A DNA stretch of 64,000 nt, from NCBI RefSeq assembly GCF_000002985.6, contig NC_003283.11, forward strand, positions 5,952,001 through 6,016,000. The letters run 5' to 3'. Below the pieces are notes generated by a model. It worked only from the letters and a program-made list of their open reading frames with translations. It ran no database searches and was not told where the DNA came from. Both the position numbers and the translations under genes were made by a program. This document shows positions 24,029 through 35,284 of this stretch, one piece after another; positions within the stretch are counted from its first letter, which is position 1; every line of letters starts with the position of its first letter. Source of the stretch: Caenorhabditis elegans. Taxonomy: Eukaryota; Nematoda; Chromadorea; Rhabditida; Rhabditidae.

Positions 24029-27000
24029 ATGTCGACAGTGATGGAAATGTCGACGACGCGAGCTGAAATCCGTTCAGTGCTCGTCAAACATTGGCGTTCG
24101 CTGGACAAGGCGCGCCTCCATACTATTCACTTATGGCTTTTGCTCTACGCGGCCGCGCAAATTTTTATCGAGTATTATTTCTCAGAAGTTTATGCAGTTT
24201 TGATGTTAGAAGCAGACGATCGACCACAGTCAAAGGAGAATCATGAAAAGGTGGGTAATATAATTTAAAAGTTGGAAAATTATTGTCAATGGGGTTTTTA
24301 CATTTAAATACTAAGATTGGACCCAAATGTCTACAAATGAAAACGGAAAAAAATCAAAACGTTTTGAAAAAGTTGGAAAAAAAACTAGACGTTTGAAAAT
24401 TTTCAATCCTTGCTATTCTTTTGGTTTGAATCAAAGGTGAGCGGTGATTGTTCGAAATTCGGCAGTTGTCGAATTGCACAATTATCGGTAAAATTTCCAA
24501 TTATCAGAATGAGAGCACGGTTATTAAATTTTCTATATTTCTTTGTTTATAACAATGTATTCTGTTTAATCGTTTCAGGTAAAAAAGTGGTCTCCATTTT
24601 GCTTTTATGCATCAATATTTTTTATTGCATATCTCATCTTAACGTGTTTTGCAATTCGCATACGGCAGCCAGTGAGTTCAACTTTTTTTCAAGGTTCCGA
24701 ATCAGTGAAAAAGTTTCAGAAAGAAGGCATGGGTTTAGTACTGGTATCACTTTCATTGTGTGTTTTACTTCCTGCATTTTCATGGATACTTCACCTTCCA
24801 GTTGTTATTTTTGTTAGTCGTGAAAGAATTCATACTAATGAGCACGACCACTCTGCACTTTACACAAGTTTGTGCATAGCTTCAGGTAAATCATAATTAA
24901 ATATTTCTAAAATCTCATGTTTTTTACAGTAATCCAATTTTTTATACTTCCTCGTCACCGTCGTATCTTTTTTGTGGTAGCTGTTAGTTGGATCGTTGCC
25001 AATTTTTTGTTGATTGTGGCAATCAATTGGGACGCTCTCAATGTCAATACTCTTTTTATGTGCTCGGTGAGGACTTTTGTAATTAGATGAAATTTTGATA
25101 TTTCTTTTCTTATTCAGTGTCTCTCGCTGTTTCTACATCAAGGCGTCATAGCCCTAGTGGGTGTGGTGGCAGATTCAAATGAAGCAGGGAACCGAGCAGA
25201 AATCGCGAGAAAGCTCACTGAAGCAGTTTATCGAAGAACTGAATTAGAAACATTGAAAGATCGACAAGAACAGTTGCTGTTGTCAGTGATACCTGCATAT
25301 TTGGCAGATCAAGTCAGCAAAAGTATCATTCAGTCAAGTAGTACTGGATCGACTGTAGAAGTACCGAGGACTGGGAAAAATAATACAAAAAATCATAAAT
25401 TATTTCACGATCTACATGTTCAAGTTCATGATAATGTTAGGTAATGTGTCTTTAAACATGCAATTCTGCAACTTTTGAATATTTTCCAGTATACTCTTCG
25501 CGGATATTGTAAACTTCACAGTATTGGCTGCACAGTTAACTGCGAAGGATTTGGTTCGAACACTCAATGAGCTGTATTCAAAATTTGACCGTGATGCACA
25601 AAGGCTTCAATGCATGCGGATAAAGTTTCTGGGAGACTGTTACTATTGTGTGTCAGGGATGCCCGTGAATAGACCGAATCATGCAGATATGTGTGTCGTT
25701 ATGGGTTTGGAGATGATAAACACTATAAAGTGAGTGATTTTGAATGAATTTGAAAAAGTTGGTTTCAAACTCAAATGTTGCACCAAAGCCAACAGGAAGG
25801 TGACAATAGCCAGTTTAAGAAATCATCTCAATCATACACTTTCAATTTTCAATCTAAAACTAAAACTTTCCGTTCAATTCCGAAATCTAAAGTTTTTATT
25901 GTTCATAAAACTATACTCCAATTTTTATAAAATTAACGTGAATTTTTCAGACAAGTCCGGATTGCAACTGGAGTCGATGTAAACATGCGAATTGGAGTAC
26001 ACACAGGTTCAGTGCTTTGTGGAATAATGGGACTCCGAAAATGGCAGTTTGACATCTGGAGTGATGATGTTACCCTTGCAAATCATATGGAGTCGGCTGG
26101 AGTACCTGGCGCCGTTCACATAACTAAATCGACAAAAGACATGCTCCTTGGAGATTATTGTATCGTTGATGCAAAGTAAGTCTACATATAAAAATTGTAC
26201 ATATAATAAAATTTAAACCACCATATTCAGTACTGATGATCCCCACGTTGTGTCTTACGGTCAGCCAACATATCACATTCTACCAGACAAAACCTCAGCG
26301 ATTGAAAGAACTGCATCAATATACAGAAATAGTCGATTATCGACTAGTCCAGCACTTCAGTCGAGAATGAGTATGAAGGCAAAAGTATCAAAGATGGTGG
26401 AGTTTTGGGGAGCCGAGACACCATTTGCCAATTTCACGAAGAAAAAGTTTTCAGCATCTCATGATCCTGCATTAATCACGGTAATCGATTTGAAGTTGAA
26501 CAAACATTCAGTTTCAGAAAATTCATTTAAATTTTAGGATGAAATCGCCCGTCGTCCCACCTATATTAACACTATTCCGTCGATGACTCTCATTGAAAAC
26601 AACCTTACAAACTTCTCATTCAACAAGTAGGCTTTCAAGTTTTCAAAAGTAGTCTATTTTCAATCCATGTTCAGTATAAATTCAATGTTCAACTGTGAGC
26701 TGCCAACGATCCCTGCATCTCCAAAGCTGTTATGGCCGTTCAGCAGGAAATCAATTACCTGCAATTTGTCAGATTGTGTTCTTCTGACATTTGTGTGTAT
26801 CCCATCTGCTTTTGCAAATTTGTTGCTTTGCTCTTTATATTGCCCGTTAGTTTTATATATCCAGTACCAAATTAAAAAATGAGATTTCAGATCCGATGTT
26901 CTACAACAGATATCGCTACAACAGTTCTTCACAATCATTGGTTTAGCAATGTTATCACTTCTTGGTCGGGTTTGCTCGTACGCTGGGCCATTGATCACTA

Positions 27001-29413
27001 TGGTTGCATTCCTCTTATCATCTTGTATTCCAATCGGTCCACATGTTAGATTTCTCTCAAATAGTTTTTAAAAAAATCACAACCCGTTTCAGATAATTAT
27101 CAAAAAGTCAAAGCTGGAGGGTGTGATGGCATTCAATTCTCTGATTTTTCTGCCAAGCTGTGTCAGTCATCTTGTGTCTGTCTTTATATTGTACCGATTA
27201 CCATATTCTCATCGATGTTTCTTGTTTTTTGCGGATTTTGTGATATTTCAAGTCCTACTCTCCCTGTTTCCAGCTTATGGAGCAGAAGTTTATGTTGGCT
27301 ATATGGGGTGAGTCTGGAAATACCAATTTACCAAAAATGGACTATATTTTCAGATATCACTTATCGGTAGTCTCAATAAGTTTATCTCTTCTTGTGGTTC
27401 TTCTATTCTTCATTGATTGGATTGTAAGTTCACAAACATTCACTTTTCAACTTTTCAATACTTTTCAAGCCATCGATTTTCAGACAAACTACGAGAGGAA
27501 ACGAGAAAGCGCGTGCCACGTGTCTTTCCAGAACGAGGAACGTGACGTGGAAACTATGCAAGATATCAATAAAATCCTCATTGAAAATATCTTACCTTCG
27601 AGTGTTGCTGCTAAATTTCTATCCCCCGATCGAGCGGTCAATGTGAGTTTGTTTCATTAGTTTCAAAGATGATAACAAACAAAAGAATAAACGACGAATC
27701 AAAATGTGTCACTGGGTAAATAGTCGGGGAAAAAAGTTTGCAAGAATGTACTGTTATGAAATTAAACCAAAGCAAATCACGGTTTTAATGAAGTCATTGT
27801 AATTCCTTATCAAAATTCCCGGGGCGATTAGTCAACTTACACATCTTTACCAAAAAGAGCAAAAAGAAACCAAAAATTACCTGAAAAAGTTTCAGGAATT
27901 ATATGCTCGTCAACATGAAAACGTCTGCGTCATGTTTGCCTCTATTCCAAATTTCAAAGATTTCTGGAGTGAATGGGATACAAATCGAAAGTTGGAATGT
28001 CTAAGACTTCTAAACGAAATTGTCTGCGAATTCGATAAGTTGCTCTCAAAACCAAAGTTTTCAAGTGTGGAAAAGATCAAAACAGTTGGAAGTACGTACA
28101 TGGCAGCAGCTGGACTAAATGAGAGTGAAGCTGATTATGATGATGTGAGTTCTCTTGGTCTTTCGATGTAATTTTGGGCTTATTGTTTTTTGTTTGCTGT
28201 TCCAAAATTCGAAGTTTTCAGATTTATCTGGAAAAACAAAATTCTGGAAAATACAACAACAATATTCGTCATGGCAATATGGCATTTAGAAATGCAAATT
28301 TGATGATTGAATTTGCCTTGGCAATGTCACAAATTCTGGATGCACTCAATCGAGACTCTTTTCAAAATTTTGAACTTCGAATTGGCATGAGTGTTGGGCC
28401 ATTGGTGGCTGGAGTAATTGGAGCACAAAAGCCTCAATATGATATTTGGGGTAACACGGTGAATCTTGCAAGTCGAATGGATACACACGGAGAACCACGG
28501 AAGATTCATGCAACAACTGATATGGGAAGAGTTTTACAAACGGGTGGATATCGAGTACAGAGTCGTGGAAAAATTCGGGTCAAGGGAGTCAAGGTTTGAG
28601 CGTTTTTGAGATCAATTTTTTTGAATAGCCATTCAGTTCTAAATATTCCAAGCTCCCAGAACTTATTCCTCATGAAAATACATGTTTAAACATCAGAACA
28701 CTGTTTTCTCAATTCAAACTTTTAACTGATACGTGTAATTTTTGTGCTGATAAGTATTCTTATCAGTCGTCTGATCAACTTGATTAATTAGAATGGCATC
28801 TGTTAGAATTCCAATTTCGCAAATGTAGTCTAAAAACTTAATAAAGCAAGTTACGATAATACACAAAATTGTATAATTATTGCCTGAAAATAAATTTCTT
28901 AAAACATGTCGAAATACTTTCAAATTAACTTGGTAAGTTAGAAATAAATTTTTAGATAAAATTTTCTGAAAACGTGTATTTTATATTCCTTTTTGAACGG
29001 TAAAATATTTGAAAAAGTACAATCAAAATTGGAAACAGCGGAGTGTTTCATAGAAGTATGCATTTTTTCTAGAACTCTTTTTTCATTTAAAAATCCCTAC
29101 CTGATTTGACACTGAAATTACATCCGTTTTCTGCTGCGCTCTTTTTAAAAAAGGGCTGCCCTGAGGTTCTCAATTTGAAAATTACTGCTGTTTTAGATTT
29201 TTGTTTCTAGGAATGTTATGGTCAAGAACTGTTCTTTTGTTATTTCGAACGAAAAACTTTATGTAAAGCAAACATTTTTCTTTGATCCAAATTTTAAAAT
29301 TTCAGGAACCGATGGAAACCTTTCTGATCGAGGTCGACTCCAAACGAAACTCCTCAGTATCCGGCGAGCAACAAAACCATAGTAACAACAATAATTGTCA
29401 CAGTACACTCTAA
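24029..29413 (+). CDS. acy-2: Membrane adenylyl cyclase
   Basis: Makes cAMP from ATP at the plasma membrane under G-protein control. Seventeen exons: 24029-24250, 24579-24671, 24720-24885, 24930-25066, 25118-25440, 25490-25729, 25951-26175, 26231-26480, 26538-26626, 26675-26845, 26891-27044, 27093-27307, 27354-27423, 27484-27642, 27896-28144, 28222-28593, 29306-29413 (TAA). Phases agree throughout, giving 1080 aa. Six-helix bundle M1 spans about residues 35-230, followed by coiled linker [20 protein letters not shown]. The C1 catalytic domain has FADIVNFT (Asp 319) and LGDCYYC (Asp 363), the two metal-binding aspartates. Bundle M2 is about residues 610-785. C2 has [15 protein letters not shown] (Lys 900) and [13 protein letters not shown] (Asp 995, Asn 1002, Arg 1006), the purine- and transition-state-binding residues. 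Both halves look active. The last intron (28594-29305) is the longest. The short C-terminal exon is polar and Asn-rich. I recognise it as C10F3.3. Confidence 0.95.
28747..28766. promoter_or_regulatory. Perfect inverted pair of GATA sites in acy-2 last intron
   Basis: CTGATAAG, 4 bp TATT, then CTTATCAG. Each half is a TGATAA site of the type bound by ELT GATA factors. ACTGATACG lies 25 bp upstream. Binding is inferred from the motif only. Confidence 0.5.
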
Positions 29414-29766
29414 CTCGTTGTTCTGTTATTTTTACCTCTCAACTGCATTCACCTTCTCTCTTGCACCCTTGTTTGTATATTTTGTCACCTACGATAAATA
29501 TTTAAGGAGACTCAATGAAATATAGTTTCAATTGAAGAGACGGTGTTCACGCAAGGCGATTGAGAACGGTGGCGGTAGCCGAGAAATGTCGGAGATACAA
29601 AGGGCAAACACACTAAAATCCGCTATCGTCACTTTATACGGAGTGCGGCAACATTTTTAACATTTGGTTCTTACGGAAATGTTTCCTCAGATTATTTTTC
29701 TTGCTTCAAAACTCTATAGTGACCCAAAAATAAGCTACAACAAATGAAAGATGTATGTGAGAAGGA

Positions 29767-29772
29767 AATAAA
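29767..29772 (+). terminator. Candidate acy-2 poly(A) signal
   Basis: Canonical AATAAA 354 nt after the acy-2 stop, the first exact hexamer downstream on this strand. Confidence 0.5.
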
Positions 29773-31745
29773 CATGTGTTAGATCGTACACCAATTATCT
29801 AGTCTGTCGGATACTTGCTTTGGATAAGGACACGGCCACTTTATCCCCCATTCTTTTCTTTCTCTTCTTCTCGTGGTTTCATCTCGGAATGTACAATCTT
29901 CTGGTCACTATTTCTTCTTTTCTATCCAGAAACAGTAATTACCCTTCAATTATAGCCAATCCAATAGCTACCGGAAAGAGGTCACATTAATTCGTGGCTT
30001 ATTTTAGAATTGAAACGTAACTTTTTCTAGCCAATTTTCCTATTCACTATCATTTTTGCAACTTTTCGATCTTTTCCGCTTTTCGTTGTGCAAACATTGC
30101 AAATTAAAATTGTTTTTTTTTGTTTATTCAAGTTGTTGTGAAAGCGCATGAAACTTTTTGATTTTGGACCAAAGAGGGGGGTCGCAGATCTCTGAAATTG
30201 AGCTTTTAATAATGTGAATCTTATTTGAATTGAATTTGAATTTGAGTTTATTTAAAATTGAAATATATACTCCAAACTAATTTTAGGAAAAAAACAAAGA
30301 CTTTGAACTGTCAAATGAGTATTGTCGGTGTTGATTTTGACACCTAAAATGACCGAACATTGTACTAATGTAAGACACTCCAAAATTTTCCAAACTTAAC
30401 AATTTGGTTTGGTAAATTGCAAAATTTACAAAAAATTGGGTTTTTGAGAAATTTAGAGCAAGTTGAATGTTTGGCCCTCTTTAACGCTTAAATTCAGTTA
30501 TTGAAACATAATTCACAAATAAACTTACTAGTTAGTAGAAAACAACTTCTTTTCAATTTTGATTTCCAAAACGATGAGTTAATGACGTCATCGCCTTTTT
30601 GACTGAAAACGAAAACGTTTGAACATTTTGCTTAAACAAATATTTTTGTCTTCAAGAACGCTTTCTCAAGAACGCAAAATATACAAGCACTTCGACTGTA
30701 TAACGTACTTTTTGCTCGAGACTGTGAACAATTTGCAAAATACGATTCGAACTTCCTGCTTAACCCTATTTCGGTTGATGAACGTGAACTTTTAAACTTT
30801 TTTTATAATTATTTAATTTTTAAAATTCAAAATTAAAACCAATGAAACATGCCTTCTCTAGATTCTCTCCTTATCCTATAGTGTACACAAGGTTATTTAC
30901 TAACTTTCACTTGACCCAAATATCCAGACTTCTTCAAAAAGATTCATGTCGCATCATTCTACACACCCATTAAATGAACAACTACTTTTGTAGTTTTAAC
31001 AACTTCTTTTCACACCTTCAAGAGATACATTTGTAATTCTTTGACCCTCCACAAAGCTATGACTCGTCCTTTGTTTGCTCCTAGACTACCAGATAACAAA
31101 GTGAGAACTAAGAGAACATAGGACTAACAGAGTGTGACTCTGTGCAGTACTTCTCCGTGATTTGTGCAAACGTCATGCTTGACCGAAAGTTCAGGGAAGA
31201 CTTAGCTCTTTTCAGGGCGGAGCATACCTATTTGGAGAGTCTTATAAAAGAGGGCGATCAAATACTTTTTGATCACTGTCAACTTATCGGTTCGACTTGA
31301 ACTCTCACTTTTAAAACTGTTCCCTATCAGTAGTTCTTCGCAAACTTCTTGATTTCTCAATAAAACTTAAAAATAAGTTTTTTTGAAAGGTGCTATTTGT
31401 TTTTTTTTCCTTTCTCCTAGATAGGTGGAGGGTATTCTATAATATTACATTTTTTGCTATTACCAAACAAGACTTAGATTTCCCAATTTGGATTACTGTA
31501 GCTAATTGTAACATAACTAATTTATCACTGTCTCTTATCCATATCAAAACCTTCACTAAACTTACCTACCACTTAACTTCAAAATGATTGATGGCACAAG
31601 GTCTTTTCTCTAAACTTTCAAATTTTCTTCACTTTTGGAGAACGATGTTCTGTACTTTCGTTTGATTCTCGAAATCGTTTTTTTTTTCATTTCATCTACC
31701 TCTTTCCGTTTTATTTTTTCTTAATTTTAAATTCCGACTTTCAGA
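29773..31745. other. Intergenic region between acy-2 and dhs-16
   Basis: No coding exon is supported. It contains a CRE octamer TGACGTCA at 30583-30590 and AT-rich sequence. The last 550 bp hold a core-promoter-like block (see 31243) and a pyrimidine-rich run leading to the dhs-16 start. Confidence 0.5.
31243..31250 (+). promoter_or_regulatory. TATA box, candidate dhs-16 core promoter
   Basis: TATAAAAG sits in a locally GC-richer block (GGGCGGAGC upstream, AGAGGGCGATC downstream). A start about 30 bp downstream would leave a 5' leader removed by splicing at the TTTCAG before ATG 31746. No better candidate is visible nearby. Confidence 0.45.
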
Positions 31746-33336
31746 ATGCTGGAACTAATTTATATTCTACCTTTATTGTGCTTTGTCTACTTCCTTTTTC
31801 GGCGATTTGTCCTGGAAAACTTCTATGTGGAATCGAGCGGCAAGTATGTGATGATAACCGGTTGCGATAGCGGTTTTGGACGGCTTCTGGCCACAAGTCT
31901 TCTTGATAAACATGTCAATGTGTTTGCTGCATGCTTCACGCAACAAGTAAGTCTGACAAAATAAGTGAAAGCTGAAATTGCACAAAAAATGAATGTGCAC
32001 TGCACATTGTGCAGTACCGAGTGAAACTCGATTAGTTTCTGGATTTTATTGTTGAGTTTTCAAAACATTCGATGAAACATGACTTGAACGAGTCTCATGG
32101 CGCATCTTACATATCTCATACTTATTAATTAGTGTAGTTAGTACTAAATTTCAAAAACTTAATCCAAAAAAAATATATCGCAAAGTAAATTTTTTAGATT
32201 TTAAGGAAATTTCTAGTATTTTTCTCATTAGTTTCGAAAATGTCGATATTTTCCAAACGTCAATTATTGAACCAAATATTTTAGGGAATGGCAAGTCTTC
32301 ATTCCGAATGGAAGCTGAAAAAAGGCCCAAAAGGACAATTATATACACTTCAACTCGATGTAACTAGCCAAGCAAGCGTAGATTCTGCCAAATCTTTCGT
32401 TACAAAAATATTGAAAGAACAAAATTCCAAACTATGGGGTCTGGTGAACAATGCTGGAATTTTCTCAATCCATGGCCCCGATGATTGGTGTAGTGTCGAT
32501 GAATATGCATCTTCTCTCAACGTCAATACTCTTGGAGCCGTGAGAATGTGCCACGCGTTTGTTCCGTTGATCAAGAAAAGCCGGGGGAGAATTGTTACAA
32601 TGGGATCAACTGCTGGAAGGCTTCATGGTTTATATGTGGCACCTTATGTTACTGCAAAGTTTGCCGTTGAAGCCTATATGGATTGTTTGAGATTGGAAAT
32701 GAGACCGTTTGGAGTTTCAGTTCATATTTTGGAACCAGGATGTTTCAAAACAGAACTACTGAACAATGATGCTCAGAGAATGAGAATTCAGAAGATTTGG
32801 AATAGTTTGTCAGTGGAGACCAAAGAAGAATATGGAGAAGACTATAGAAACGATTGTAAGTTTTGAAAATAGTTTTTTAAAGGTTTTTGTTTTTAGTTTC
32901 GGCACTTGTGTATTATAAAAACGTTAAATAAATATTTTCAGTCGAGCGTGCTTGGGAAGCCGGTGTGAACGTTGTAGCAAACCCGAATATTGGATGGGTT
33001 GTTGATTGTTACTCTCATGCTCTTTTCTCCTGGTGGCCACGACTTCGCTACTGTCCTGGATGGGATGCCATTTTCATGTTCATCCCACTCAGTATCTTCC
33101 CAACTGCTCTTCAAGATTGGATTTTGGCTGGACTCTACAAACTGAACCCAGGGCCATCTTTGACACCTGCTGTGTTGGTTAAAAATAAGAAGCGTCGTTC
33201 TGCGATTCAATGGATTCAGTTTTTGTCTCAAATTGCTATTATTCCCCTGTTATACACTATTTTCTTTGTGAAAAACACTCAAAAGCAAACAGTTGAAACG
33301 TCTACACATCATCATAATGTTACAGTTTCTGAGTGA
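31746..33336 (+). CDS. dhs-16: Short-chain dehydrogenase, 3-hydroxysteroid dehydrogenase type
   Basis: Three exons, 31746-31946, 32285-32855 and 32942-33336 (TGA), give 388 aa in frame. A membrane anchor (LIYILPLLCFVYFLF) covers residues 4-18. The SDR signatures are complete: TGCDSGFG at residues 38-45 for NAD(P), NNAG at 122-125, Ser 175 (MGSTAGR), and Tyr 188/Lys 192 in YVTAK. ILEPGCFKTE follows. A second hydrophobic segment near the C-terminus (FLSQIAIIPLLYTIFF) is typical of the retinol/hydroxysteroid dehydrogenase branch. From memory the C10F3.2 product DHS-16 oxidises the 3-hydroxyl of sterols in the synthesis of dafachronic acids, ligands of DAF-12. The acceptor GACTTTCAG ends one base before the ATG, fitting trans-splicing. 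It converges with the gene at 33539-34848. Confidence 0.92.
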
Positions 33337-33487
33337 ACATAGAAATAATATTTATTTTTATTTAACTTTTTTCTTTATCCACCGTACTTGATATCGATCT
33401 TCCCATCTTGACGAGTTATTTTTTCAATACATATGTAATTAAATTAATTATTTGATTTATTTTGATACAACAACAATTTTTTGATTG

Positions 33488-33493
33488 AATAAA
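33488..33493 (+). terminator. Candidate dhs-16 poly(A) signal
   Basis: AATAAA 152 nt after the dhs-16 stop, within the 202-bp gap between the two convergent coding regions, so the 3' UTRs probably overlap or nearly abut. Confidence 0.45.
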
Positions 33494-33538
33494 ATAAATT
33501 ATGAATATTTAAACAACATATAATAAAACAATTTAAAA

Positions 33539-34848
33539 TTAAGCAGCCACAACCTTCTTTCTTTGTTCACTCTGTTTTGTCTGCAGAATTTCGCCTCCAA
33601 GTTTGACTTCTTCCAGAGTTTTTCCAGTATTTTTTGCTGGATTGTAGTTATGTGGAACATCATTGAACCGGCAGTGAGTTGAGATTGCAGCCACGCATGG
33701 CTCGGTCTGCCAGATGTACCAATCATTGGCAGCTACATCCCAATATTTTCCATAAGTGTAGTACTTTTGGCAGTTCTTGTTCACGTATGGTTGTTTTTGA
33801 AGAACCTGTGAAGTATTTAGTTCGATCAAAAAATTGATGAAAAGGGAGGGACGTACCGAAAGATCAAAATTAACAGGACAGTTTAGTGGGCATGCCAATC
33901 GAGTTGTTGAGTTCACAGCTAATGTGTTCCAGTTGGTTTGTGGCATTGGTTCACGTCGGCATCTGGAAAACTTTTAGTAGGTTTGGAATTCACCACAGGG
34001 ACAGAAAGTGCATTAATCTGAAAATAAAATTTTTCCCGGATTCCTGGATTTCGCATCGCATCGCATCGGCGGGTTTAATTTTAAAGTTTGACTATTTTAT
34101 GCAAGGATCGGCTTTAATATATTCAAAAATTTTTGAAACGGTTTTGCAGCTGCTCAAAAATTTGAATTTGAGAAAATGGGACCATGACGAAAGAACAACA
34201 AGATTGGGTGGTAAAATTGAAATGCAAATTAGCAGAGTAGATATTGAATGTGAAGTTAAACTATGGAAAAATTTGTTAAGTTTTTCATTTACAGTCAAAG
34301 GTGGCAACTCAGTCTTCGCCAATCATAAATTAAAAAGCCGATTAAAAAATTAACTTTTTCATATAAAATTTGTATTTTAATTATGTTCAAGATATTTATA
34401 TTTAAGCATTTGGTGCGAAAATGCGAAAAAAGTTTCAAAATTGCCAAATTTTCAAGAAAATTGAAAATTTGGCAATTTACCAAAACTTTTTATTTACTAA
34501 AGTAAGTAAGTAAGTAAATAAATTATCAAAACTTTGTTTTGATACATTTTTAATTAATTTGAAAATTTTTGTATTATTTTATTATCCTCCCACTTGAATT
34601 TAAACTCACTTAAATTTGGTGATGTCAAATGGAATTCTTGAGTTTGGTGCGAGAAGAACACAGTCATCTTTCTTTCCACTGCTCACACAATCAATTGTTC
34701 TTGGTTCTACAAAGCAATTATTTCAGATTTCTCTACCGTTCATATACTTACCCCATCGATTCCAAAGGAAATCGTCTGGTTTCTGTGTTTCCACTTGTTG
34801 TCCAACGACAACTGAAGAGCTAATAAGTAATACTAGAAGAAGTTTCAT
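33539..34848 (-). CDS. Small secreted cysteine-rich protein, unknown function
   Basis: Exons on the minus strand are 34848-34752, 34706-34610, 33962-33857 and 33805-33539 (TAA). They join in frame to 188 aa. The N-terminus MKLLLVLLISSSVVVGQQ is a clear signal peptide. The mature part has eight cysteines (DCVSS, DDCVL, KCRR, LACP, LNCP, KNCQ, EPCV, THCR), enough for four disulfides, plus potential N-glycosylation sites such as NST. Aromatic stretches (YYTYGKYWDVAANDWYIWQ) are notable and the tail is basic and Gln-rich. I do not recognise the family; a nematode-specific extracellular protein is the safest description. The TATA box 30 bp upstream suggests a strongly driven gene with a very short leader. 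Intron 2 (33963-34609) contains a perfect hairpin. Confidence 0.82.
34438..34478. repeat. Perfect 18-bp hairpin
   Basis: AAATTGCCAAATTTTCAA, five-base loop GAAAA, then the exact reverse complement. It lies in an intron of the minus-strand secreted-protein gene. The TTGCCAAA core recurs in the window (9171, 43261, 49965), so it is probably a repeat-derived foldback. Confidence 0.8.
34499..34516. repeat. (AGTA)n microsatellite
   Basis: About four tandem AAGT/AGTA units (AAAGTAAGTAAGTAAGTAAA) in intronic sequence. Confidence 0.8.
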
Positions 34849-34877
34849 GATCTCTAAGATTCAGTCAATGGACACTC

Positions 34878-34885
34878 CTTTTATA
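34878..34885 (-). promoter_or_regulatory. TATA box of the secreted-protein gene
   Basis: TATAAAAG on the minus strand lies 30 bp upstream of ATG 34848, so transcription would begin within a few bases of the start codon. No TTTCAG acceptor lies between, which argues against trans-splicing here. Confidence 0.6.
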
Positions 34886-35284
34886 CTAATCAAAGTTTAG
34901 CCCAGTGTTTCTTTTGAAAACGGGTTTTTGTGTACATATTAGGCAGATTGTATATTAAGCAGACGACCCAAAAATTTCACTTTATCTAGAAAAACATCTC
35001 ACCATTTATTATATATTCATAAATAGAAAGAAAGATCGTCTCACCCATTTCAACAATTTTCAAATTGTTTCTTTTAAAAAAATATTGCAAATTCAACAAC
35101 AGAAAATACAACAATAAACGGATGTGGCTTAATATAATCACAGAAATTTGCCAATGAAAAACCGCAATGAATAACGATGGTGTCAATATAAACCCGATAA
35201 AAAGTACAAAAACTAGATTGATAAACATGAATAAAGAGCTAAAAGGGAAGTATACGGAAAATAAAAATAAAAATAAAATATATC
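34886..35284. other. Spacer upstream of the secreted gene and 3' of fut-8
   Basis: About 400 bp of AT-rich sequence containing the 3' flank of fut-8 and the upstream sequence of the secreted-protein gene. The open frame at 34986-35228 is hydrophobic low-complexity and not supported. Confidence 0.45.

Noticed and set aside
33886-34353. 155-aa open frame, plus strand
   Set aside because: Lies antisense to an exon and intron of the well-supported secreted-protein gene; composition is like intron sequence.
34986-35228. 80-aa hydrophobic open frame, minus strand
   Set aside because: Low-complexity AT-rich translation between two genes with no supporting signal.
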